A stretch of 64,000 bases of DNA from Sepiola atlantica. Its lineage: Eukaryota; Mollusca; Cephalopoda; Sepiida; Sepiolidae. The stretch lies in contig OY744533.1 of assembly GCA_963556195.1 (NCBI GenBank), positions 48,413,249-48,477,248 on the forward strand, read 5' to 3'. Every line of letters begins with the position of its first letter. Within the stretch, counting starts at the first letter, position 1. This document shows, in pieces, positions 11,567 through 21,889 of this stretch. A model generated the notes under the pieces. It saw only the letters and a list, made by a program, of their open reading frames with translations. It was not told where the DNA came from and ran no database searches. A program made the position numbers and the translations under genes.

Positions 11567-12235
11567 TCCTGTTACATTTAACGAATATACTTATTTATTC
11601 AAATTAACTCCAGACAAATTATAAAGACAATATAAACCCAGAACCGCGACACATTTTATCACCGCCCCAACCAATATAACAATCAGCCCAGTTTGCACGC
11701 ACGCATACTACAGTTCACTTGGAAAAATACATTTATAAACTCGACGGTTTTTTGACACCTAATTCGTGCATGTCTACCACCCCCCTCCTTCCCTCCCGAT
11801 CTAAATCAACAGACGCCCTCTCTCTCTCTCTCCTTCTTTTTCTTTTTCTTTTTTCCTCTATGTGTCTCTCCCCTCATCATTATTTGTTCCTCTTTCCACC
11901 ATATATTTTTATTTTTTATTTATTTATTTATTTATTTATTTATTTGCCCTGTCTGTTTCAGATTCTAGACCTTAGATTTTTAGATTTTTTAATTTTTAAT
12001 TTTTAATTTTAATTTTTTAACGGCTTTAATTTTTGAAATGTTAAATTTCTTTCCTTCTTCTTCTCTTTCTCTACCCCTCCACTTCATTCTCTCCAAATAT
12101 GATCTGAGGTTAAGATCGGATTCTAACTCTGCCTGATGAGATCTCAGTTTATAGTAACTGTTGATCGATAACATCGACATGCCAGTGTCGCAGATTTTGT
12201 ACATGTCTGTGTAAATAAAATTATCATATATAAAG

Positions 12236-12326
12236 CTCTATTTTGATATTGAGCACTTTTTATAAACCCGGTTAAAATTCTCTGGATTACCACCCTGTGG
12301 ATATTTTTCACCTGGATTATTACCAT

Positions 12327-12330
<4 letters not shown>
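12236..12330 (-). repeat. Dispersed ~95-bp sequence, copy 1
   Basis: TTGATATTGAGCACTTTTTA, ACCCGGTTAAAATTC and ATTACCACCCTGTGGATA recur at 49311-49402 and, in reverse orientation, at 53664-53750. In the 53.7 kb copy it is continuous with the outer end of the palindrome element, so it probably forms that element's true terminal part. Confidence 0.85.

Positions 12331-12370
<40 letters not shown>
12330..12370. repeat. (TA)n microsatellite
   Basis: TA run between the palindrome family and the next inverted repeat. Confidence 0.97.
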
Positions 12371-12373
<3 letters not shown>

Positions 12374-12474
12374 AGTTCTTATAAAAAATATATATATTTA
12401 AGTATATACGCCTTATAATATCCGAAAACATTTCAAATTGAAAGCTCAATGAAGTTGTATTACAAGCTTTAGGG

Positions 12475-13962
12475 CATATACACTTTATAGTTGCATTCCA
12501 ATTACCATAGGAAAAAATCAATCTAAAACCATAATTTTGTTTCAATTTGTTTATTTTTATATTTCGGTGAATACCTGTATTTCTTGTTCATCTCATACAC
12601 AAACATTTTGTTATTTATATTTTCTAAATGTAATACCTTTTCTATATCTTACGCGCGTTTCACAACAAATGCAAGAGAAATGTATAGTTTTTAGATAGCA
12701 TTGCTGTTCATCAGAGAAGTAGTTCATTTAATGGCAATAGGAAAACATATTATTCCAAAGACAGAAGAAAAGGAAGATGAGAAAAGTTTAAAATGTCTTG
12801 ACAGAAAACAACTCACATGAAGAATGGTGACAAAAATCTGGGACACCCACCCCAAATAATCAGCTTCCAAAATCTGAAACAACTCCGCAAACGGTCTCTT
12901 ATAACTCAATCCCAAATAAGCTAGCTAAATCAACTTCAAGAGCAAAGCTAAACATCTATGGATGGGTTATCCATAAAAATCTTGAAAAATAACAATTGAT
13001 AAATTATTATAAATCCTGAAGATAAATAATACCTGTCAGAAAAATTTCAAATTCATATAAAAGTTTAATATGAAAATACGGTCGGTTTAAAATGCTAACT
13101 AATCTAAATAATAGTCTCGCAAAATTATCTTTAGGTGCAAACTTACTTGACCTAAATTCTATAAAGATCAATGGATATTATTATTATATTTTTGAACGAA
13201 TTAACATTTTTAATTATTGTTGATCAGATTAAATATATAATTATTTTTATTTCAATTTACTTTTGTCCAATTAAATTCACACAAAATGACTAAAAAATTA
13301 ACTATCCTGCGACCAAATTATAAGGGACATAACTCATTTGAAAAAATCATGAGTTATCTAGCCCTAAACTATTATTTAATTAAAAATTAAAAATTAAAAA
13401 TGGAAATAAAAAACTAAAAACTTTGATTATTTTATGTTTAAAAATAAGACATCCGTCTCGCTTAGTATATGTAGTTGATTCGACTTAACCTCCTCCACAT
13501 AGAACAACCTATATATACTAAAATTCCTAGTTGTAAATTTTTCAACTGAAATTACAGGTTATACATATTAGAAAGACATGTATGATCCCATTCATCTCGC
13601 ACGTATTATAACACATGTATACCTGTATAAGATAATGCCTTATACCCGTTAACTAAAATTCACTATTGAAAAGTAACACCTATCAATTCCCCTTTATATG
13701 CTTATATATGGTCAGGAATAGGTTTTCGTCTTAATTCTATCATTTCCGTGAGTTGAACACGTTGATACATGTTCCTCCAGACTTAGCTTGTAATGTCTTA
13801 CTTGGATGATGTATCAGTTAATTCAAAATTCCCTTCCATATAATTTAACATTTCCAATTATTGATTTACTGGATAGTTACATACCTGTACTGGGTACTAC
13901 TAAAAATTACCTCCTAATAAGCCTATTCCTACTTACATTGCTAGCGGTAAATTACTTACTAA

Positions 13963-14010
<48 letters not shown>

Positions 14011-14440
14011 GTACTAAAAAAACAATTTAAGTTGTAACACTAATATATATCAATATAACTTAATGAATTTACACGATCCATCATGAAGTTCCTGGATTTT
14101 TGTGACCATTCTTCATGTGAGTTCTTTTCATGTATTTCGGCATACAGTTATTTCCTTTAAGACTTCTTTACTATTTCCGTCTTCCTTTTCTTCTGCCTTT
14201 GGAATAATGTTTTCCTATTGTCATTTAATGATGAACAGCAATGTTATCTAAACACTATATATTTCTTTTGCATTTGTTGTGAAACGCGCGTAAGATATAG
14301 AAAAGGTATTACATTTTTTTAATAAATAACAAAATGTTTGTTTATGAGATGAACAAGAAACGAATTGAACAATAAAAGAAAATTATGGTTTGGGGTGATT
14401 TTTCCTATGGTAATTGGAATGCAACTATAAAGTATATATA
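12475..14440. mobile_element. Inverted-repeat element: ~360-bp arms around a 1.25-kb spacer
   Basis: The left arm (about 12475-12845) and right arm (about 14090-14440) are reverse complements with several small indels. Shared landmarks include TAGTTGCATTCCAATTACCA, CAAACATTTTGTTATTTAT, CTTACGCGCGTTTCACAACA and CATGAAGAATGGT. The spacer (12850-14085) is AT-rich and has no convincing coding frame; the 74-codon frame at 13806-14030 runs into a (TA)n tract. Short (TA)n tracts sit just outside the arms. It is consistent with a non-autonomous foldback or long-TIR DNA element. No target-site duplication was identified. Confidence 0.8.
13965..14008. repeat. (TA)n microsatellite
   Basis: TA run inside the spacer of the inverted-repeat element. 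Confidence 0.97.
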
Positions 14441-14453
14441 TATATATATATAT
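14433..14453. repeat. (TA)n microsatellite
   Basis: Short TA run marking the right edge of the inverted-repeat element. Confidence 0.95.
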
Positions 14454-14459
14454 TCTATT

Positions 14460-14895
14460 TTAACTGTGTCTAAGGTTGGTTTTATGGTGATCTATAATTG
14501 TATTAGTGTTTAATATTATTAGTGTTGAACATATTTTACTTTGTTACTTATTTAGTTGGTGGAGACTTTATAAATCAGAATTATTTTAAATATAGTTTAA
14601 ATTAGTCATATTTGTATTTTCTTTTGTGATGACAAGATGAGATAATTTCTCAATTAACGTTAAGTAAATTAATTTTAATTTTCATAATAGATGATGCTTC
14701 AGTAATGCAGAGAATATATCATTTAGAGCCGGGTTTATATGAATTAGCTTTTTTAATAATTAAACATTCCATGGTATATTTTGAAGGGAGCATATATGCT
14801 TAGAGAAAGAAATCAAGTTAGTGTATTTGTCATTATTAAATGAATTGACATGTTATCATTCGTTTATTTTTTTATCACGTCAAGTCTATATATAT
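14460..14895. other. AT-rich DNA, nothing recognised
   Basis: No open frame of note and no repeat partner in the window. Confidence 0.4.
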
Positions 14896-14897
14896 TA

Positions 14898-14900
<3 letters not shown>

Positions 14901-14957
<57 letters not shown>
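14901..14957. repeat. (TTA)n microsatellite
   Basis: Trinucleotide run. The flank after it (GATTAAACTATATATTTA, ACATCATT, CAATTATTATT) recurs after the second (TTA)n tract at 15700-15760, so the two tracts belong to a duplicated unit. Confidence 0.95.
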
Positions 14958-14958
<1 letters not shown>

Positions 14959-15123
14959 GTTGGTGTTAGATTAAACTATATATTTAGAGATCACATCATT
15001 ACCAGGCAATTATTATTGAGTATTTACGTTTGTCTCTACAATTGCAATTATTTATTGTGTCTACTTGTGTTTGAGGTCTGTATATCTACATGCTTATTAG
15101 TTTTGATTATTTTTATTAGTATC

Positions 15124-15183
<60 letters not shown>
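15124..15183. repeat. (AGT)n microsatellite
   Basis: Trinucleotide run of about 20 units. Confidence 0.97.
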
Positions 15184-15184
<1 letters not shown>

Positions 15185-15647
15185 TGCTTTTATAGTTAGA
15201 AGCAATTATATTTTGTGCTAGATTAAATACGGTAAAAAGATTTCGACTTTACTCATATAAAAATGAGTTGTTCCAAAATGGAATTCTGTCCCAGTTTTTA
15301 AACCCTCTCTTTACATTTTTTTTATTTTAATAAGAATATGTTAAAATTTTAAATAATTATATTTTAAAGGGTCATTCGTTCACTTTATTTATCTTACGAC
15401 TATTTTTATGAAGAAATGTGCTATTTATCTAAAAAGATTTACATTGTTATGATAAATTAATTCAAATGTTAAACGATTAGTTGATTTATAAAGAAAAATA
15501 TTTTGCTGCCAATTATTGTTACGGAAAGAGAGACATTTTTTTCTTTATAGTATTAAACTTTATATGCATTTATTATTTCGAGAGAAATATGATCATTAAG
15601 AATAAATTATACATAAAAAGATGGCAAACGTGAAATTACTACAGGTT

Positions 15648-15648
15648 A

Positions 15649-15700
<52 letters not shown>
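15648..15700. repeat. (TTA)n microsatellite, second copy of a duplicated unit
   Basis: Followed by the same flank as the 14.9 kb tract, then TGTGTCTACTTGTG(C/T)TT and AGGTCTGTATAT in both places (about 15058 and 15797). This gives a diverged direct repeat of about 200 bp with a spacing of about 735 bp. Confidence 0.85.
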
Positions 15701-15701
<1 letters not shown>

Positions 15702-16122
15702 GATTAAACTATATATTTATGAATTACATCATTTTAATGCAATTATTATTAAGTGGCCATTTAATTTTTTCTCTACATTTGCAGTTATGTATTGTGTCTA
15801 CTTGTGCTTCAGGTCTGTATATTTACATTATTATTATTAATAATATTTTGGTAGTTTTAGTCTTTTACAGTTAGAAGAAATTATATTTTGTGTTATATTA
15901 GAGACTGTTGGGTATGATATACTTATCACATCTTTATTAATAACTTAACTGTATTTATGAGGAGAGTTAAAGTGTTTTTAATTTATTAAATTGATTCTTT
16001 GAAATATTTTTCTTGGACACTAATCGAAACTAAAAAATATATACGCGCAAAATAAAATGGAAAAGTGGACAAACTATAAAATATAAAAGCGAAAATCACA
16101 AAAAACACCAAGTAAACTAATA

Positions 16123-16401
16123 TTTCATTATTTTAATGAAGAAATGGTATGATGTTTTTTTTACATTTGTACAGAAAAAACTATGAAAAAGAGAGAATAA
16201 AAATTCTGTATATTTTTCATTATTTTAATGAAGCAATGGTATGATGTTTTTTTTACATTTGTACAGAAAAAACTATGAAAAAGAGAGAATAAAAATTCTG
16301 TATATTTTTCATTATTTTAATGAAGCAATGTTATGATGTTTTTTTTACATTTATACAGAAACAAACTATGGAAAAGAGAGAATAAAAATTCTGTATATTT
16401 T
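16123..16401 (+). repeat. 92-bp unit in three tandem copies
   Basis: Units start at 16123, 16215 and 16307 with an exact 92-bp step. Each contains CATTATTTTAATGAAG, ATGATGTTTTTTTTACATTT and AGAGAGAATAAAAATTCTG. Only a few substitutions separate them, so the triplication is recent. Confidence 0.97.
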
Positions 16402-17675
16402 TCTTTGCTTACAATCGTTTCAAAGTGGTTATTTCAAATATACAATGAGCGGTCATTTATAATTTTAGATCGTTCAAATGGAAGTATGACGCTCATCATT
16501 AGAACAGTTCTCGAAAAAAGTCATTCAAATATCTAGGAAAATACAAAGTAAAATCATTACCAATGCAGGCATGAGGCATTATTAAATGCCTAATATAACT
16601 GAGGAAAGAAATCAAAATGTCTCGTAATATACAAATCAGAAGTCCAAGAATGTAGAACCAGTTTTATTTAGGATGGGTGATAAGGATGATTAAAGACGGG
16701 TATTCTACAATCAGCAAAACTCCCAAATTTGGGCTTCACCATCGGAAGCTGTTTCGTGTCATACCAGGACGGTTTGGGATGAGTAGTTAATAAGGTTGAG
16801 AAATAGGGTAGACAGAAAAGAAAGACGGTAGACAGGGGTCGAATATATAAATTACGTAGTGGTGGGTGTGGTACAGTGAACACCTTGCCCAAGTTTAAAG
16901 TCAGGCACGAGACAGTGAGGCTTCGTGATACGGTGGTTGTTGTATGGCTCATATATAAATAGCCTGAAGCTAAATACGGAAAACCGTTTTTTTTTCTTTG
17001 TGTTCTTTGTTTTGTTTTTGTTTGTTTGTGTTACTGAGACTGGGTCTAGTCGATCATTTTTTAACCGGAGCCTGAGTCTGTAATTTGGGTGAGTTTTTAC
17101 TATAAATTACATTCTAATTATAGCCGAGAGAAGCGGTGTGTAGTCCATCGCGGTGAGGCAAAGGTACGCCTACTAATAATGGTAATAAAACCCGGCGCTG
17201 AATTTTCTGTCAGTAGAAATGGCGCCATTTATGCATTTTCTATTCTTTCCTGTTTTTCGTTTTTAGTTTTAGAATCTTCATATGAATCTATACCTGGTGG
17301 AATTACATGCGTCTTATTGATAAAGTAGCGGGATCCCGCGGAAATTCTACTGTGTTTTCTTTCATCAATCATTATAATTTACTGTTAATAATAATATCCA
17401 TTTTTAGATAATAAACGTATGTCAGTGTAAATATGTGTGGATGGTAAGCGTTTGTTGATGTTGTGCGTTGGTTTCAGCATTCAAGGACTTCCCTTGACAA
17501 ATAATTAGTATGAAACATTTAAAATAATCACCTGAAATAAAAATTAGCGGGAGGATATTTTATTTTAAATGAAATAATATAATAGGAGTTGTCTACCTCA
17601 AGTTTAAAAACAAATGTTAAAACAAAAGATGACTTCACAGCATTTTCGAGCAACGCCGCGTAGTTAAATACAGCT
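16402..17675. other. No gene recognised; two open frames of unknown meaning
   Basis: The minus-strand frame 16952-16668 (94 codons, rich in Thr, Pro and Leu) and the plus-strand frame 17089-17328 (79 codons, with a hydrophobic stretch near AFSILSCFSFLVL) have normal codon mix but no recognisable domain. Either could be exon-like or chance. Confidence 0.3.
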
Positions 17676-17678
17676 AGT

Positions 17679-17702
17679 ATATATATATATATATATATAT
17701 AT
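17679..17702. repeat. (TA)n microsatellite
   Basis: Short TA run. Confidence 0.95.
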
Positions 17703-17884
17703 CCTGAAGTTTCCCCCTGGTGATGAAACGCGGGAGCCTCTGTGTAGCTTAATTGCCATAAATATATTTTCATAGCCTACTACCTAGCTCTACTTACGTA
17801 TCGAGCACTATTGAAGTAAATACTGAAAATTGATACCTAAAAAATTATATATCCTTATAAAACTTTATGTGGATACATGAAATA

Positions 17885-17887
<3 letters not shown>

Positions 17888-17948
<61 letters not shown>
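17888..17948. repeat. (TA)n microsatellite abutting the mariner end
   Basis: TA run ending exactly where the mariner-type terminal sequence begins. Mariner elements insert at TA, so the tract may have been the target. Confidence 0.97.
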
Positions 17949-17951
<3 letters not shown>

Positions 17952-18316
17952 GGCGTTCAATAGGTAATGCCCCTGACCCACTTACAGTTATCTGATCTAG
18001 ATGAAATTCTGCATGTGTGATGATGTATATCTGTATGGGGTATGTTGCAAAACACAGCTCTTAACTAATTGTGGTTTCTGATTTACAGGTGTGAAATGAA
18101 GCCAGTTGAGTGCCGCGCAGTGATCCGCTTTTTGTATTTGAAAGGATGCACACCAAAGGAGACTTTTGATGAAATGAAAGAAACTTATGGTGATGATGCC
18201 CCATCATATGACCTTGTAAAACGCTGGCATCGTGAATTAAAACATGGCCTGAAGTCTGTGGAAACAGCTCCCAAACCTGGTAGTCCCTCTTCTGCCATTG
18301 ATGAGCCATCTGTCCG
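17949..18316 (+). mobile_element. Mariner-type transposon, 5' part with transposase N-terminus
   Basis: The terminal sequence AGGGGCGTTCAATAGGTAAT at 17949 has the form of a mariner terminal inverted repeat. An ATG at 18096 opens 74 codons of the N-terminal helix-turn-helix domain of a mariner/SETMAR-like transposase. It starts with MKPVECRAVIRFLYLKG, continues with a DDAPSYDLVKRWHREL segment, and ends with a KPGSPSSAID linker (family form RPGRPSTA). The intact protein is about 340-350 residues with a DD34D catalytic triad; here the frame runs into a (TA)n tract at 18317 and the whole catalytic domain is missing. TTTCTGATTTACAG just upstream of the ATG looks like a splice acceptor, so exonisation is conceivable. 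The 3' end and right TIR were not found. Confidence 0.88.
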
Positions 18317-18343
18317 TATATATATATATATATATATATATAT
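18317..18343. repeat. (TA)n microsatellite truncating the transposase
   Basis: TA run replacing the remaining mariner sequence. The DNA after it (18350-18720) is unrelated pyrimidine-rich sequence. Confidence 0.97.
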
Positions 18344-18682
18344 TCTCAAAAATAAGAGAGGAAGGGGGAAGAGATGAAGAGAAGTACGTCGGTCTAGTGT
18401 CCACCACCTTTTTACACTATTTATTTCTCCACGTGCTGCCGCCTATTCTTATCCGCTACCAACCATACCTTTTATCTCCTTCCTCCTACACTCACTACTC
18501 TTCCCATGTGCCTTCCTTCACTTCCTCTCATATACCTACTGTACCGAAGTACTACTCTTCCCACTTCTTTTCCTTCCGCTTCTCTCACATATCTAGCACT
18601 CTCAGCATCTATTTTCATACTTCCTCATACCACCGTTTCTCCCCTCCCTTAGATGTTTTCTTCCTACATTTACCATTCGACT

Positions 18683-18865
18683 ATAATATCTTGGTCCAGA
18701 TCTGATGATGCGTTTGTGTCCTTATTTTTATGTAAAAACCGTACATATTTTTAGGCAAGGCGTCACTGTCCGGAGGTAAAACGCCAGACAATAGACATCA
18801 ATATCGAATATCTTGATCCAGCTCTTATGATGCGTTTGTGTCATTGTTTTTACTAGCATGGTACC
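18683..18865 (+). repeat. Diverged direct repeat, spacing about 122 bp
   Basis: AATATCTTGGTCCAG with TGATGCGTTTGTGTC (about 18687-18720) recurs as AATATCTTGATCCAG with ATGATGCGTTTGTGTC (about 18808-18842). No coding role is apparent. Confidence 0.7.
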
Positions 18866-18930
18866 GTCTTTGTCAATATTTCCATAACCAATTCTACATT
18901 TTGTCTGAAATTTGTATTTCATATTTACCC

Positions 18931-18933
<3 letters not shown>

Positions 18934-19006
<73 letters not shown>
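18934..19006. repeat. (TA)n microsatellite
   Basis: Uninterrupted TA run. Confidence 0.98.
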
Positions 19007-19007
<1 letters not shown>

Positions 19008-19106
19008 CTTATTTGTATTATAGCAGGAAAAAGATCCCATCAGAGTGCTCGATTAATTGAGAATTTAAAATAAAAATTAAAAATTAAGAGCGTAATATTT
19101 ATTTAT

Positions 19107-19304
19107 TTTGGTACAGAAAAATAAGTACAACATTCGTACCGTCGGTTTCAAGCACAGAAAGACTTAGCCATCCGGCTTTCTTCAGCTGCTGTTGTCATTT
19201 GTTACGGAAACTGATGACAACAGAAGCTGAAGAAAGCCGGATTACTAAGTCCTTCTGTGCTTGAAACCGACGATACGAATGCTGTACTAATTTTTCTGTG
19301 CCAA
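19107..19304. mobile_element. 198-bp palindromic element with ~92-bp arms
   Basis: Arms 19107-19198 and 19214-19304 are reverse complements with few differences. They share GTCGGTTTCAAGCACAGAA, ATCCGGCTTTCTTCAGCT and GTTGTCAT, with a 15-bp loop. It has the shape of a MITE or a head-to-head repeat pair. No flanking target-site duplication was evident. Confidence 0.9.
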
Positions 19305-19664
19305 TATATATATATATCAGATTAAACACGGAAAAAGCTTTTTCGATTGCAAAATATTAAACATTAAGAAAGACGCTATGGTATATATCCTCGATGCAGG
19401 TAGATTGACAAAAGGAAATTATCCAATTAAAAGCAGATTAAACACAAAAGCTCAATTAAACGAAAATAAATCTATAATCGGATTTCCATGTGTTTAATCC
19501 GATATAAATAACTCTTTTAACTCGGCACTTTATTTATTCCTGGTGTTCGGAATATACCAAGATAATGAGATCGACACTTTTTTTTAAATAAAATAAAATA
19601 CATTATATTAACATTTATTCATTAATTAATAATCATTTTCACTTTCATTACCCATCCCTAGTCC

Positions 19665-20280
19665 TAATAATCAAAATGAAGAACCAGTTCCTTGTGTCAT
19701 CGTTTTCAAGCCAACGTTCTGGGTTACAATTGAAGTAAGTCCGTCAGAGCACATTCCGTTTAAGTACTTGTACGGATATATATCGACTCTGAGCCCGTGC
19801 ATATGCTTATCAGAGTCTTTACGGCAGAATGGGAAGTATCCTAGCATATCAAAACGATTAAGGAATATTGAGGACTGTAGATTACTTTCGATTAGTTCTA
19901 AGATATCTGGAGTATTTACAAGTAGGAAGGATTTTAAAGGTTAATTCTAAGCCCTCAGATATTTGTGAACGATATTCTCAAGGGTGGAGGCGATTTGGTT
20001 GTTTTTAGGGTAGGGGGTGTTGTTTAAATTTTTTTTGTTTATTTTCATGTTTATTAATTTTCTTTTTAGCCAGAGTCGGTTGAACAAAGTAGGCGTATAA
20101 TGTGTGTGAGAAAAACAAAGTTAACACAAGTAGACAATAAGCTAGATCTTTATCTATGGGGTTGTGACCAGCCTTGGGAAAGCCCACCAAAGATAAATGT
20201 AGGGTCCCTTTCCATGCGCGACATGGCACTACAGTTGTCTTGATATTAAACAACTGTTGATGGGGCATTTGCTCTTAGCG
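19665..20280 (-). pseudogene. LINE endonuclease-domain fragment
   Basis: Minus-strand translation of about 19950-19680 gives an open stretch that includes LLVNTPDILELIESNLQSSI, then FDMLGYFPFCRKDSDKHM and GLRVDIYPY. This matches the start of the apurinic-type endonuclease/exonuclease/phosphatase domain of non-LTR retrotransposon ORF2, whose consensus includes a conserved E in the SE(T/S)NL position and R(K/R)DS in the next strand. The upstream part (minus strand, 20268-20005, 87 codons) belongs to the same element's 5' region in other frames. The domain is truncated after about 100 residues, ending at a stop near 19677, and no reverse transcriptase follows. The catalytic E is retained as LIESNL, but the remaining catalytic residues are lost with the truncation. 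Confidence 0.7.
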
Positions 20281-21015
20281 CTATCTAAGAGTCACAGCTC
20301 CTGTACTACCAGTCGGAAACAGTAGTCAGACAAGCTGTCAAACCTGTACCTTAAAACTGTCAAAAGAAGAACAACTTAGACTAGTTGTCTTAAACTAAAT
20401 GACAAGCAAGTGTCCCCAAGTTGCCTCGATAGAGACAAAAAGATTGTGAGACGACATTCATTGTCCCATTCAGGAGACAAGACTAACAACGTGGTGTTTT
20501 TTAAGTGTACCCATGATGATACCTCTCCGCCTGGCTAATAGACAAGTACGAAATGCAGGGCTGGGTGATAGGTAGAACCTATATACTCCTTACGCAATTG
20601 TTAGTTTACAGACCGGATATTTTTATTTTCAAATCTAGGAAGGTTGTCGACCAGGATTAAGACGGCATCCTTCCCAGGGTGGTTCGGTGACAAGACGTCG
20701 GAAATCAGTACACAGGTTTTCCCTCTCCTAGATGGATAATCTGACAAGATCTACGGGTTAATCTAACCGATGGAGGTAATCCCACGCCTGGGTACTACAC
20801 TACGTATTTCTATGTCCTCGCGTGGGTAGAAAAGAAAACATATTAAGTACCTACTTAAATAAAGTCAGAGTGTCCCTTCCGGATATATTCAATATAGTTT
20901 CCCCCTAATAATAGCATTCCATGGGAACTGGAAGGAAGAAACATTTTTTAAATACTTAAAAGAGACAGACATATATTTATTTAAACAGAGATTTCTTTAA
21001 GTAGGGGTGTTCATA
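20281..21015. other. Moderate-GC DNA without recognised gene
   Basis: More balanced in base composition than its surroundings, with no open frame above 60 codons and no repeat partner spotted. Confidence 0.4.
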
Positions 21016-21016
21016 C

Positions 21017-21078
21017 CACAGAGCAGGTGTACTTAGTCTAGGAAACCCACAGAGCAGGTGTACTTAGTCTAGGAAACC
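21017..21078 (+). repeat. 31-bp unit, two perfect tandem copies
   Basis: CACAGAGCAGGTGTACTTAG and the following bases occur at 21017 and again at 21048. Confidence 0.97.
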
Positions 21079-21352
21079 CATGCTAAATCATGGGTGTATT
21101 AAAGAATGTTATACGAAACAATGAATGGAAATATTAAAGACCATTTCGGTTTGTGTTTTTGATTCAAAACTTATTAGTTTTAAACCCTGTCACTGTAGAG
21201 ACAGTAAATTCTATTCACTTAGCTGGATGATTAAAACATATTGAGAGCATGGAAGAAGGGTTAGCTTGGACTAAAGAACCGATGCTTAATTATGGCTGCA
21301 TCAAAGAATTTTATACAAAACAATGAATAGAAATATTAAGGACCCTTTCGAA
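21077..21352 (+). repeat. Diverged direct repeat, spacing about 200 bp
   Basis: AAAGAATGTTATACGAAACA and the following AATGAATGGAAATATTAAA (about 21100-21140) recur with changes near 21303-21340. Confidence 0.8.
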
Positions 21353-21584
21353 TTTGGAGAGAGGGGGGTAACATAAAATACTTTTCCTTCTCATGTACAC
21401 TTAACATATCGTTTCTATTACATGCTACAAGAGGTAATAATTTTTCCATTGGTTTATTTTGAAAGTTCAGGGTCCCTTATATTTCTTTCGTTATGAACAA
21501 TTTGCGGCGACCATCTTGAAATTTTTGTTTAATGGAAATCGCTCTAGACAAGGCATGAAACCACTAAGAAAATAAATAAGTAAA

Positions 21585-21760
21585 TAAATAAAATATTACT
21601 TCAAGGTCAAAACCTAGCTAACGATGAGTGTTAGATGGCAGAAAACAGAAATTATTCCCCCTTTGTCAGAACTATCGTTCATGTAATGTAGGGACTAAAG
21701 GAAGCGAGAGTTACGCGCCTGTCGAAAGTAAACCCAACGTCCACTTTCTACTCTCTTACT
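21585..21760 (+). repeat. Dispersed ~175-bp repeat, related to the insertion at 52.3 kb
   Basis: ACTTCAAGGTCAAA, GAGTGTTAGA, TTTGTCAGA, GGGACTAAAGG, AAGCGAGAGTTACG and GAAAGTAAACCCAA occur in the same order at 52305-52500. The 52.3 kb copy is bounded by a 16-bp duplication, so this is likely a SINE-class element. Confidence 0.75.
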
Positions 21761-21889
21761 GATTTCAATTTCTTGAGTTTCCTTTATCTAGTGCTCAACT
21801 ATCTGTTAGCTAACTATACAACGATTCTTTTCCTTCCTAGATCTTTTCTTATAATACAAATAAAACTTTACTTTCTTCTCGGCTTTGGG

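Larger units (their letters stand above)
10692..12230. mobile_element. ~1.5 kb near-perfect palindrome (foldback element)
   Basis: The left arm (10692-11431) and right arm (11441-12226) are reverse complements centred at about 11436. Paired landmarks include ACAGACATGTACAAAATCTG at both outer ends, AGGTCTAGAATCTGAAACAG, an ATAAAT/ATTTAT tract, CACGAATTAGGTGTC and the inner (AAT)n/(ATT)n tracts. Arms are nearly identical. The right arm has about 86 extra bases (about 11668-11754), or the left arm has lost them. Outer-end fragments recur at 22290-22380 and 53745-53905, so it is a dispersed family. No transposase is present. Confidence 0.9.

Noticed and set aside
12144..12545. 133-codon minus-strand frame
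   Set aside because: It spans the palindrome arm, a (TA)n tract and the next element, so it is a chance read-through of three repeats.
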